From Holophagaceae bacterium (GTDB lineage Bacteria; Acidobacteriota; Holophagae; Holophagales; Holophagaceae), in contig JADKJH010000001.1 of assembly GCA_016722505.1 (NCBI GenBank), positions 186,001 through 250,000 of the forward strand: 64,000 bases of DNA. The letters run 5' to 3'. Under the pieces are notes generated by a model, which saw only the letters and a list, made by a program, of their open reading frames with translations, searched no databases and was not told the DNA's origin. The number at the start of each line of letters is the position of its first letter. The first letter of the stretch is position 1. This document shows positions 24,248 through 32,997 of the stretch, piece after piece. A program made the position numbers and the translations under genes.

Positions 24248-25648
24248 ATGCAAATGCATAGTCGCTGCGCTCGAATGCTGCTGGTAGGTTTCGCGCTCTC
24301 TCTCTCCTCCATTGTTCAATCGTTCTTATGCGCCGCCAACGCCGCTCTACCCGCGCTGCCCGCGTCCGCCCCCATCGTGACCCCCTTGCGCTCCTACCGC
24401 GATGGGTACGTGGCCCCTTCGGCCATCGCCACCGATTCGGCGGGACGTGTCTACATCACCGATTCCGCGCTAGGCAAAATCTTTGTCCGGGATGAATTCG
24501 GGCGGCTGGTTTCAGTGAAAAGCGGTCTCAGCCGGCCCCTCGGCATCGCGGTTGACGCGGCTGGACGCATCTTTGTCGGAGAGGCCGGCACCGGAAGCGT
24601 TTCCGTGTTCCTCCCTGATTGGTCCCCGCTGGGGAAGCTCGGCCAGGGCGCGGGCGAATTCCAGATGCCCAACCACCTCGCCATTCCCACCAGCGGCCCG
24701 CTCGCAGGGATGGTGCTTGTCAGCGACAGCCGGGCGGATCTCATCAAGATCTATTCACCCGGCGGATCCTTGATCCGTCAATTCGGAGGATCTGGAACCG
24801 CAGTCGGCCTATTCAATTTCCCCTCGGGGATCTTCGTGAATGCCGACGGTGAAATTTTCGTGGCGGATCAGAACAACAACCGCATCCAGGTCTTCTCCCC
24901 AGTCGGAGGATTCTTGCGCAGCTTTGGCCGCAGTACGCTCATGGGGCTTGGGCCCTTCAGCCGTACTCAAGGGCTCACCGGGGATTCATCGGGTCGGATT
25001 TTCGTGGCCGATGCGTTTCAGGGCACTGTCAAAGTCATCGACGGCCAAGGCAATGCAGTCTCCACTGTGGCTCGTTTTGGCGAAGGCCCTGGCGAACTCC
25101 GGACGCCTACGAGCCTCACCATTGACCGCAATAACCGGCTTTTCGTTGTGTCGCCCGGAAACACGCGGGTAGAGATATTTGGACTCGATGCCTTCAGTGA
25201 TCCAAAGGGGCTACCAGCGGTCATCAAGCTTCTGCCTTCCACCTTCGAACGCAATTCAATTGGTGTGGTCCCCGCAGGCGGCTTCAGCATCAACCCGAAC
25301 GTGGTGGTTGGGTTGGTGAGGGTGGTTGGCGCTGCGCCGGAAATGATCCTCCTGGAATCCATTACAGCGAATGGTGTCCCCGCGCGGCACTTCAAGGGAA
25401 TCGAGATCAGCGATTTCGATGGGGACGGAAATGCCGAGTTGCGGATGACTTTCGATCGAAGAAGACTTGTGGCGACGCTGCCTGACGGGAAAGGAGTCGT
25501 TCTCGTGAAGGGATCTTTGGCGGATGGTCAAAGCTTCGAGGGCTCGGTCGCAGTTTATGTGGCACCCGGCGGAGGCGGGGGACCTGTCCCGGTCGGAGCC
25601 TCGGTTGGCAGCGGGTCTGGCCAAGAACTAGAAGGGGGCTCGCGATGA
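24248..25648 (+). CDS. Exported NHL-repeat beta-propeller with Ca-loop-like segment
   Basis: The 466-residue product has a signal peptide (to about residue 33) and five or six NHL blades (APSAIATDSAGRVYITD, PLGIAVDAAGRIFVGE, PSGIFVNADGEIFVADQNNNRIQVF, TQGLTGDSSGRIFVAD, PTSLTIDRNNRLFVVS). After the propeller comes a beta-rich domain with SDFDGDGNAEL, an EF-hand/dockerin-like DxDxDG calcium loop. The protein ends in a Gly-rich tail. A strong CAGGAGGA precedes the ATG. It overlaps the 13-heme cytochrome gene by ATGA, so the two are coupled. It is a paralogue in role, though not in the C-terminal domain, of the propeller at 20437-21525. Confidence 0.85.
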   Translation: MQMHSRCARMLLVGFALSLSSIVQSFLCAANAALPALPASAPIVTPLRSYRDGYVAPSAIATDSAGRVYITDSALGKIFVRDEFGRLVSVKSGLSRPLGIAVDAAGRIFVGEAGTGSVSVFLPDWSPLGKLGQGAGEFQMPNHLAIPTSGPLAGMVLVSDSRADLIKIYSPGGSLIRQFGGSGTAVGLFNFPSGIFVNADGEIFVADQNNNRIQVFSPVGGFLRSFGRSTLMGLGPFSRTQGLTGDSSGRIFVADAFQGTVKVIDGQGNAVSTVARFGEGPGELRTPTSLTIDRNNRLFVVSPGNTRVEIFGLDAFSDPKGLPAVIKLLPSTFERNSIGVVPAGGFSINPNVVVGLVRVVGAAPEMILLESITANGVPARHFKGIEISDFDGDGNAELRMTFDRRRLVATLPDGKGVVLVKGSLADGQSFEGSVAVYVAPGGGGGPVPVGASVGSGSGQELEGGSR

Positions 25649-28620
25649 TTCGAATGATTCGATTGCGCAAATCAATCCTGGTCATTGGCCTGGAATTGAT
25701 CACCTCAGCTTCGCTGTTGGCTTCGGATCCTCCGCACAATACGAGCAAGAGCGTTGAATGCAAATCCTGCCACACACTCCATGAAGCCCCTGGGGCGATG
25801 CTCACGGCAGTAGCCGGCAACGCGAATCTCTGCATGAGCTGCCACAACCCCACCGGGACCGCCAGCGCGAAACCCTTCGTGACGGCCGACCAAGCCTTGC
25901 CAGGGCCGGGGCTACCCACTGGCACACCTGCGGCGGGCACCTCCCACCGCTGGGATTCCGGGCCCGCAGGCCACCTTGTGCTGGGCACGCCGAATACCTC
26001 CACCGGCAAAATCACCCTGTCTGGAGCCTATACCGGCGCGTACGCCACCACGGTCCAAATCAAGATCAGCACCGGGGGCCAGGTGGGCGTGGCCAAATTC
26101 GACTGGCAGATGACAATCAATGGAACTTCAACCTGGGGCGCCGCCACCACAGGCGTAGCCACCACCACGACACCCGTGGCCCTTGGCACTACGCGAATCT
26201 CGATCGCCTTTGCCAATGGCACGGCGAGTCCATCCTTCCTTCTCAACGATATCTTCCTGATTTATGCCCGAACAGAAACCCGCGCGCCCCTTACGGCAGG
26301 CCTGAGCAGGCTCCATGAAAATGGGCAGTTCATGTGCTCCACCTGCCACGACCAGCATAGCCAAGCCCTGCTGCCGCACGATCCCACCTCTTCCCAGACC
26401 TATGTGGCCGGCACCACCAACAACCGGCACTTCCAGCGTGTGGCGAACGATGCCGGCGCGCTGTGCGGCGACTGCCACGCGGCCCGAGACGTGGGCCCGG
26501 GCGGCACCTCGCACCCCGTGCATGTGAACCGCGCCGCGGCGCCGAACACCAAGGCCCCCTCCGTTTCGTTGGTGCTGAATACTGCGGGGAACGTCGAGTG
26601 CCTCACCTGCCACGACATCCACAACGCGCCCGCCGCCACGACGCCTGCCGGCATGCTGCTGCGGGTGAGCAACTCCACCGCCCTTTGCGCCGATTGCCAC
26701 ACCAACGCCGACACCACCACCGCCAACACCCATACCAACCCCACCTCGGGCGCGCTCTGGCCCGGCGACCAGTACGGCGGCAGCACCTACCCTGCCTACA
26801 CCCTGGCCGCCGACCGTGGCGCCTGCAAGAACTGCCACACGCCCCACGGCTGGCCCGATGCCAACAATGCTGGCCAGAAATACGCGAACGCCCTGGGCGC
26901 CCGCCAGGACAACCTCTGCAACACCTGCCACGACAGCAACGGGCCTTCCAACAAGGATGTCCGCACCCAGATCACCAAGACCTACCGCCACCCGGTTGAA
27001 CGCACCGGCGGCCGATTAGTGGGCTGCGCCGACTGCCATAACCCGCACATGGCGGGCGCTGGCATCCACACCGCTGGCACGGCCAACGGCAACCGCATCC
27101 GCAGCGCGGATGGACTCACCATCTTCAGCCGCGCCTTGCGGGGCGTAGACGGCCTTACCTTCAACTGGGCCTCCCTGGCCAACTGGGCGACGCCACCCAA
27201 CATTGTCGGTTCCGGCAATGCGTGGTTCACGAAAATCAACAGTGGTTCCCCCACCGTGCCCGCCAGCGGCGCCGAGTTCCAGTATCAGGTCTGCTTCAAG
27301 TGCCACACCAGCTATTCCTTCGGCACCACGCCGCCCCCGGGCATGGTGGCGAGTGGGCTGGCACTGGTCTCGGGCAACCTCCAACCCTGGGTGCTGCAGT
27401 CGGGCGTGACAGCAAGCTTCACCAACGGCAACACGGCGGTGACAGGAAGCGCTACGAACACCTGGAATACTCCTGTTGGCAGGATCCGGTACATGTACAT
27501 CCGCCATGTGGGGTACACCGGCACGCTCCGCTATGTGAGCACGGTGACCAGCAATACCGCCATCACGCTTTCAGGGAACTACGGGACCACCGCCGCCAAC
27601 AGCCCCTACCAGCTGCGCGCCTCAGCTTCCTTCGCCGCCAACAGCGGAACCGTGACGGGGTTCGGGACCAGCTGGGGCGCGGCGACTGTGGGCCAGTTCA
27701 TCCAGAACACCAGCGTGGCCACGGCCTACCGCATCACCGCTGCCAGCGCCACCAGCCTGACCATCACCCCCAACTACGGGGGGACGCCCCACAACTACCA
27801 GGACTTCTACCTCCACCCTGGCGCCAGCTTCACGCTCAACAACACGGCTGTGGTCGGCTTCGGCACCGCCTGGGATTCGTCCATCGTCGGACAAACCATC
27901 CAGGCCAGCGGCCAAGTTGGCACCAATGTCATCGCCAGTGTGCAGGACGCCACGCACCTCACCCTGACCGCCAACTACACTGGCACCACGGGCATCTACC
28001 GCTACCTGCTCGCAGGCATGAAAATGCAGACTGATCTGGCCCAGGAGTTCAACCCCAACAACGCCTCCGGGCACCCGGTGGTCGTGGGCCTGAACAGCTA
28101 CGGCGCGGCCAGCGTGGCCCCCAAGGCGCTAGCCGCCGGGCAGATGAAAGCACCCTGGACCACGGTGGGAACGCAGACCATGTCGTGTTCGGATTGCCAC
28201 AACACCGATTCAGCCGCCCCGGCAGCTCAAGGGCCTCATGGATCCAGCGTAGCGTTCATGCTGAAGGGCGCGAATGCGGCCAACTGGCCCAATGTCGTGC
28301 TGAGCAGCGGTTTCGCCACCAGCTGGTGCGCGAACTGCCACGTCGACTCGGCGGGGGAACCCCACTCCCGGAGCGACCACAGCGCCCGCCGCTGCTACGA
28401 GTGCCACATCGTGGTGCCCCACGGCGGCAAGCTTGGCCGCTTGATCGGAGATGGCACTGCCGGCGGCGGCATGCCCGCACGCTATGCCTGGAACGGCGAC
28501 AAGAACAACACCATCATCCGTGGTTTCACCAAGACCACCACCGGCAACTACAACACGTCCAACTGTGGAACCTCCGCGTGCACCGGGGACCACCCTACGA
28601 GCAATGGTGCCAAGTGGTGA
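25645..28620 (+). CDS. 13-heme cytochrome c with inserted beta-repeat domains
   Basis: The 991-residue exported cytochrome has 13 CxxCH motifs: two near the N-terminus, eight between about residues 230 and 555, and three after about 848. Two heme-free inserts stand out. One (about 85-215) is a beta-rich domain. The other (about 575-790) has three tandem units of about 68 residues, each of the type ASFxxNNTAVVGFGTAW … SLTITPNYGG. That unit is familiar from phage tail and adhesin proteins. The C-terminus has a CGTSACTGDH pair. It is likely surface exposed and may bind an extracellular surface or partner. It is coupled to the NHL gene upstream and lies 28 bp before resB. Confidence 0.88.
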   Translation: MIRMIRLRKSILVIGLELITSASLLASDPPHNTSKSVECKSCHTLHEAPGAMLTAVAGNANLCMSCHNPTGTASAKPFVTADQALPGPGLPTGTPAAGTSHRWDSGPAGHLVLGTPNTSTGKITLSGAYTGAYATTVQIKISTGGQVGVAKFDWQMTINGTSTWGAATTGVATTTTPVALGTTRISIAFANGTASPSFLLNDIFLIYARTETRAPLTAGLSRLHENGQFMCSTCHDQHSQALLPHDPTSSQTYVAGTTNNRHFQRVANDAGALCGDCHAARDVGPGGTSHPVHVNRAAAPNTKAPSVSLVLNTAGNVECLTCHDIHNAPAATTPAGMLLRVSNSTALCADCHTNADTTTANTHTNPTSGALWPGDQYGGSTYPAYTLAADRGACKNCHTPHGWPDANNAGQKYANALGARQDNLCNTCHDSNGPSNKDVRTQITKTYRHPVERTGGRLVGCADCHNPHMAGAGIHTAGTANGNRIRSADGLTIFSRALRGVDGLTFNWASLANWATPPNIVGSGNAWFTKINSGSPTVPASGAEFQYQVCFKCHTSYSFGTTPPPGMVASGLALVSGNLQPWVLQSGVTASFTNGNTAVTGSATNTWNTPVGRIRYMYIRHVGYTGTLRYVSTVTSNTAITLSGNYGTTAANSPYQLRASASFAANSGTVTGFGTSWGAATVGQFIQNTSVATAYRITAASATSLTITPNYGGTPHNYQDFYLHPGASFTLNNTAVVGFGTAWDSSIVGQTIQASGQVGTNVIASVQDATHLTLTANYTGTTGIYRYLLAGMKMQTDLAQEFNPNNASGHPVVVGLNSYGAASVAPKALAAGQMKAPWTTVGTQTMSCSDCHNTDSAAPAAQGPHGSSVAFMLKGANAANWPNVVLSSGFATSWCANCHVDSAGEPHSRSDHSARRCYECHIVVPHGGKLGRLIGDGTAGGGMPARYAWNGDKNNTIIRGFTKTTTGNYNTSNCGTSACTGDHPTSNGAKW

Positions 28621-28648
28621 TCCCGAAACTTCCTTGGCATTCTGGGGT

Positions 28649-29926
28649 ATGACCTCAGGCTTGCTCCAGAGACTCAAACGCTTCTTCCGTGCTCCGGCCA
28701 CCATCGTGGGGGTGCTGGGTTTCATCACTCTGGCTGGGATCGTTGGGGCAAGCTTGCCCCAGGCTGGCAGCGCTTCGGCCGTCGATCTGGAGCAGCTGCG
28801 GAGCCATGGTCGGCTGGCAACACTATTGGTGGACCGCCTGGGTCTCGACCATGTCTTCCAGACACCCGCCTTCCTCCTCGGCCTAGGCCTCGCCACGGTG
28901 TCCCTGTGCATCGTAGTGGCTGAGCAGATCCGCCGCCTCCGCACAGGATGGCGTCTTCAGCCCACGGAGGCCCACTTCCGGGTGGCCCCCTTTCAGACCG
29001 AATTCCTGCGCCCCGCCCGGGATCCCGCAGTGCCGCGGGTAAGGGTCCGGGTCCGTGGCCGCCAAGGCCTGGCGGGTTCACCCCTGTTCCATGTGGGGCT
29101 GCTCATGGTGATCGCTGCAGCCACGCTCCGTGCACTGTTTGGTGTGAGCGCTGCCGTCGACCTATTGGAGCGAGAGACCCTGCCCGCCACTGTGGAAGCC
29201 TGGGGAGCCCAATGGCCCGGTCCACTGGCCAAGCCTTTCAAGCTCGACGCACCGCTCACCTTGGAGAGGGTCGAGATGGCCCGATACCCCTCTGGCGGAA
29301 TGAAGGATCTGGCCGTGCAGTTCCAACTGGAGGGATCGGAGTCCCTGAAGCTCGGCATCAACCAGGAGCTCCGAACCTCCCGGGGGCGGCTTTATGTGAA
29401 CTCGGAACTGGGCCCTGCAGCCCTGCTGGAGTGGTCCAACGGCCACGGCCCCTTGCACCGCGAAGCCTTGCTGCTGCGCCAGGAGGCGCCAGGCGTCTTC
29501 TCCGCCCACGCAGGCCAGGGGTTGGTCCTCCATGCGAGGACCACTTTGTCCGAGGCAGAGCCTCGCCCATCCGTCCTGGAACTTAGGGTCACAGAGGGCC
29601 CGGCCCTGCGCTTCGTGGGGCGTCTTTCTCCAGGCGACACTGCTGTCTTGCCCGGTGGTGGCAGCGTCCACCTTGTGCATCTACCCTTCTGGGCCCGCCT
29701 ACACGGCGACCATGACCCTGGGTTGTGGCTGGTGTATGCGGGCTTCCTCCTGGGGCTGCTGGGCTCGGCGCTGACCTACACCGTGATCCGGGTGGATGAA
29801 CGCGTGTCCATCACGCCTGAAGGCGACCAAGAGCGTGTGGCCATCGCCATGAAACCCCACCGCTTCGCTCCACTTTTCAAAGAGCGTTTCGAGCGCCTGG
29901 TGCGCGAACACGGAGGCTGGCCATGA
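28649..29926 (+). CDS. resB: ResB-like cytochrome c biogenesis protein
   Basis: The 425-residue protein has ResB architecture: two early transmembrane helices (about residues 17-37 and 70-90), a third at about 145-165, a large periplasmic beta-rich domain, and a final helix (about 370-390) before a cytoplasmic tail. With CcsA it forms the system II complex that delivers heme to apocytochromes. ATG 28649 follows a GGGG-type ribosome site; in-frame codons further upstream overlap the cytochrome. It is followed with ATGA overlap by a small lipoprotein gene and then ccsA, so the operon encodes both a 13-heme cytochrome and the machinery to mature it. Confidence 0.85.
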   Translation: MTSGLLQRLKRFFRAPATIVGVLGFITLAGIVGASLPQAGSASAVDLEQLRSHGRLATLLVDRLGLDHVFQTPAFLLGLGLATVSLCIVVAEQIRRLRTGWRLQPTEAHFRVAPFQTEFLRPARDPAVPRVRVRVRGRQGLAGSPLFHVGLLMVIAAATLRALFGVSAAVDLLERETLPATVEAWGAQWPGPLAKPFKLDAPLTLERVEMARYPSGGMKDLAVQFQLEGSESLKLGINQELRTSRGRLYVNSELGPAALLEWSNGHGPLHREALLLRQEAPGVFSAHAGQGLVLHARTTLSEAEPRPSVLELRVTEGPALRFVGRLSPGDTAVLPGGGSVHLVHLPFWARLHGDHDPGLWLVYAGFLLGLLGSALTYTVIRVDERVSITPEGDQERVAIAMKPHRFAPLFKERFERLVREHGGWP

Positions 29927-30459
29927 AGCCTGGAATTTTTGCCAGTGCTGCCCTCGTACTCAGCCTCGCCTGCGGACGGGTTTCGGACAAGGAGGCGCGG
30001 ACCCTAGTGGAGCAATACAACCAAGCGGTCTGCGAAGCCTACCGCCACTGCGATGTGCTGCTCATAGACCCGGTGGTGGCCCCGAACTGCGTGGCCGGGA
30101 AGAACCTGACCGGGCTTATCGGCGTTCGTGCAGACATGGGCATCGTCCTTGACGCCAAGCTAGAGGAACTACAAATCACTGGCGTCCAACGCAAGAAGGA
30201 CCGACTGGAGATCCGGACCCAGGAGCGGTGGTCTTACCTGGACCGCCGCATGGGCAGCGGTGAGCAGGTGGGCCAGGCCTCCGTGGACCGCTACGAGGTG
30301 CTCTACCTGTTCCAGAACCTCAAGGGGATGTGGATGGTCACGGAAACCCGCTTCACCGCCCCGCCCCAGGTGGGCCGCAAAACCATGCCCTGGCTGATGG
30401 ACGCTAAGGAAGCCCACGCCATGATCGGCAACGAGCCCGCCCCAGGAGGCAAGAGATGA
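29923..30459 (+). CDS. Small lipoprotein between resB and ccsA
   Basis: The 178-residue product has a lipoprotein signal with lipobox LSLAC (Cys about residue 17). The mature part contains a Cys pair (CEAYRHC) early on, a third Cys near PNCVAG, and a mixed alpha/beta sequence ending VLYLFQNLKGMWMVTETRF. The latter resembles NTF2-like or DUF4440-type small domains. I do not recognise the family with confidence. It overlaps resB by ATGA and ccsA by ATGA, an arrangement that argues for a role in cytochrome maturation, for example apocytochrome thiol handling through the Cys pair. That role is inference. Confidence 0.75.
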   Translation: MKPGIFASAALVLSLACGRVSDKEARTLVEQYNQAVCEAYRHCDVLLIDPVVAPNCVAGKNLTGLIGVRADMGIVLDAKLEELQITGVQRKKDRLEIRTQERWSYLDRRMGSGEQVGQASVDRYEVLYLFQNLKGMWMVTETRFTAPPQVGRKTMPWLMDAKEAHAMIGNEPAPGGKR

Positions 30460-31283
30460 ACCCATTCCTGTTGGAAACCATCCTCCACTGGGTGGCCGTG
30501 GGCTGTTACATCGTGGCCACGGTGCTGTTCGCCCATGCCATGATGTGGAACCATCCCCAGCGGACCCGGTGGGCTCTTTGGGCCACGATGCTGGGTCTGG
30601 TGCCGCATTCGGCCGCTCTCATCGTGCGCTGGATCGAGGTGGGCCACGGGCCTTACATGCTTAAGTATGAGGTGCTGTCCTCAAATGCTTGGATCGCCGT
30701 GCTGATGCTGCTCATCGCTATCTGGCGCCGTCCATCTTGGACCGGCCTTGCCCTCGTAGCCTTGCCCGGTGCGATCCTCATGGTCGGCCTGGGGCTGCTG
30801 ACCAGTCCTGAGGCGCGCAGCCTGCCGCCGACGCTCCGTTCCGTCTGGCTGGTGTTCCATGTGCTCTTCAATAAGCTGGCGGTGGGAGCATTCCTGCTTT
30901 CCTTCGCTTCAGCTGTGATCTTGCTTCGAAAGCTAAAGGGAGCCTCCAGCCGCCTTCTGGATCGGCTGCCGGATGCCGATGTGCTCGACGCCTATACCGT
31001 GCGCTACGTCGGATTCGGCTTTGTGTTCTGGTCCACCACCATCGTCATGGGGGCCATCTGGGCCAACCAGTCCTGGGGCCGCTATTGGGGGTGGGATCCT
31101 ATCGAGACATGGTCCCTGGTGACCTGGCTTTGCTACGGCACGCTCCTGCACCTGCGGTTGTTCTACCGACTCGGGCCAAAGACCACCGCCTGGATCACCG
31201 TGGCTTGCTTTGCCCTGTCGATCCTGACTGTATTCATCTTCCCGTTCCTGATCCCATCCATGCATTCGGCCTATTTCCAATGA
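30456..31283 (+). CDS. ccsA: CcsA/ResC heme-handling cytochrome c synthase subunit
   Basis: The 275-residue polytopic protein (about eight helices) carries the full Trp-rich heme motif WGRYWGWDPIETWSL at about residues 208-222. Conserved His residues occur in the flanking loops, which marks the CcsA branch of the heme handling family. It partners ResB in system II cytochrome c maturation, exporting heme and ligating it to CxxCH. It ends the operon NHL-cytochrome-ResB-lipoprotein-CcsA, with all genes after resB overlapping by 4 bp. A second, reduced family member lies at 5512-6324. Confidence 0.92.
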   Translation: MNPFLLETILHWVAVGCYIVATVLFAHAMMWNHPQRTRWALWATMLGLVPHSAALIVRWIEVGHGPYMLKYEVLSSNAWIAVLMLLIAIWRRPSWTGLALVALPGAILMVGLGLLTSPEARSLPPTLRSVWLVFHVLFNKLAVGAFLLSFASAVILLRKLKGASSRLLDRLPDADVLDAYTVRYVGFGFVFWSTTIVMGAIWANQSWGRYWGWDPIETWSLVTWLCYGTLLHLRLFYRLGPKTTAWITVACFALSILTVFIFPFLIPSMHSAYFQ

Positions 31284-31322
31284 GCCTCGAAGAGGAGCGA
31301 TGGCCTCCAGGAAACGGGGTCG

Positions 31323-31340
31323 TTGTGACTTTCGTCACAA
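31323..31340 (+). promoter_or_regulatory. Perfect CRP/FNR-family palindrome upstream of radical SAM gene
   Basis: TTGTGAC-TTTC-GTCACAA is a perfect 18-bp palindrome containing TGTGA-N6-TCACA with no mismatch to the CRP consensus. A -10-like TAGAAT starts only 7 bp later (31348-31353), which would place the site near -28 and over the -35 region. Repression, or use of another start, is as likely as activation. Confidence 0.65.
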
Positions 31341-31383
31341 GGACAGTTAGAATGTTACCCAAGGAATTCATGAGGTTGACGCC

Positions 31384-32859
31384 ATGATCAAGGTTCTTTT
31401 CGTGGTGCCGCCTTATACCAGTTGGGGTGTGGATGCCATCGGCACTTGGCCTCCGCTCCAGATCGCCTATCTGGCCGGGGCCGTCGAACAGGCAGGGCAT
31501 GAGGCCCGGATCTACGACGCCATGAATACAGATGGCGCCACCTTCGAAACCGTCCGCATGGAGATCGACCGGTATCGCCCGGATATGGTGGTGGCCTACG
31601 ACTACCTGCCCGTCACGGGCGCCATCAGCACGGCAGTGGTGCCTGCGGCCCTGAAGTGTCTTGGGTTGGCCAAGACCGCGAACCCTGGCACCACCACGGT
31701 TCTCGGCGGTCCCTTTCCGACCTTCAAATACCACGAATTGCTAAGGGATCCCTCGGGCTCCGTGGACATCGTGCTGCGCGGCGAAGCGGAAGCGACCTTG
31801 CCGGATTTGCTGGCTGCGCTCCAGGGCGGGCCGTTGGATGAGGTCCGCGGCATCGCGTTCCTGCGGGACGATGAAGTCATCGCGACCGAGATCCGCCCTC
31901 ACATCACTGACCTGGACACTATCAAACCGGCGTGGGAGCTGCTTGATTGGGAGGCCTATCGCTACCGGATCGATCCACCGGGCCGCATGGCCTCCATCCT
32001 CACCTCCCGCGGTTGCATGATGGGCTGCTCTTTCTGCAGCCACCGGGCCTTCTGGCGGGGCGACTGGCGCGCCCGGACGCCAGAAGATGTCCTGGAAGAG
32101 GTCCGGTTGCTTGTGGACCGGTACCGGGTCGAATTCATCACCATGATTGATCCATACCCCACCTTCGACCGCGAACGCTGGGAGCATCTCCTCGATCTCT
32201 TCATCGAAGCTGATCTCGGAGTGGGCCTACTGATGGAAACCCGCGTCGAGGACATCGTGCGGGACGAAGACATCCTCCCCAAATACCGGAAAGCCGGCGT
32301 GATCCACATGTACCTGGGCGCCGAGGGAAGCACCGATGAGATGTTGGGCATGCTCAACAAGGGCACCAATGTGAGCCTGAACGAGCGTGCGATCCGCCTA
32401 GCCCAAGAGCACGGCATGGTGACCGAAGCCTCGTTCATGATCGGCCATCCCACCGAGACCTGGGATTCCATTGGCAGGACCATCGAAGTGGCCCTGCGGA
32501 TGAACCCCGATATCGCGGTGTTCCCTGTGCTCACACCGATGCCCTTCACCCCCCTGTACGAGGAGATGAAGGACCGGGTGCGCGTCCATGATTACTCGAA
32601 ATACAACCTAGCTACACCCATCATCGAGCCCTACGCCATGACTCTTGAGGAAGTCACCATCGCCCTAGGGAAGTGCTACATGGATTTCTATTCAAAAAAG
32701 ATCCCCGTAATCCGCGCCCTTCCAGATGGATTCAAGCGCCGGTACCTCCTTAGCGCCTGCAAGGAGATGATGAACGCCTACGGTCGGCACTTCAGCCACC
32801 TCGGAGCGAAGATGCCAACGATGCCCCCCCATCATGGGCTCTCGCCAATGCAACCTTGA
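31384..32859 (+). CDS. B12-binding domain radical SAM protein (BchE-like class)
   Basis: The 491-residue protein has an N-terminal cobalamin-binding Rossmann-like domain (KVLFVVPPYTSWGVDAIG … VLGGPFPTF). The radical SAM core follows, with Cys211, Cys215 and Cys218 in RGCMMGCSFCSHR. A C-terminal helical region ends in MPTMPPHHG. Domain order and spacing match cobalamin-dependent radical SAM enzymes such as BchE and HpnJ-type proteins, which modify tetrapyrroles, hopanoids or other lipids. The substrate here is not evident. It stands alone behind a CRP-like palindrome directly after the cytochrome maturation genes, so a tetrapyrrole or redox link is tempting but unproven. Confidence 0.85.
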   Translation: MIKVLFVVPPYTSWGVDAIGTWPPLQIAYLAGAVEQAGHEARIYDAMNTDGATFETVRMEIDRYRPDMVVAYDYLPVTGAISTAVVPAALKCLGLAKTANPGTTTVLGGPFPTFKYHELLRDPSGSVDIVLRGEAEATLPDLLAALQGGPLDEVRGIAFLRDDEVIATEIRPHITDLDTIKPAWELLDWEAYRYRIDPPGRMASILTSRGCMMGCSFCSHRAFWRGDWRARTPEDVLEEVRLLVDRYRVEFITMIDPYPTFDRERWEHLLDLFIEADLGVGLLMETRVEDIVRDEDILPKYRKAGVIHMYLGAEGSTDEMLGMLNKGTNVSLNERAIRLAQEHGMVTEASFMIGHPTETWDSIGRTIEVALRMNPDIAVFPVLTPMPFTPLYEEMKDRVRVHDYSKYNLATPIIEPYAMTLEEVTIALGKCYMDFYSKKIPVIRALPDGFKRRYLLSACKEMMNAYGRHFSHLGAKMPTMPPHHGLSPMQP

Positions 32860-32997
32860 TGACCTTGGCTTGATGACGCTGATTTTGAAGCGGCTCTCCC
32901 GAAATAATGGCTGCACACCAGGGTTACACCCGCGCGATCATGGATTTCCAATGCTCCGGGTCTTGAATCCGGGTCTATCACTGATACGAGGAAACCA

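Noticed and set aside
27400..28010. Prophage remnant suggested by phage-fibre-like repeats
   Set aside because: The repeats are in frame inside a complete multiheme cytochrome, with no phage genes or attachment sites around.
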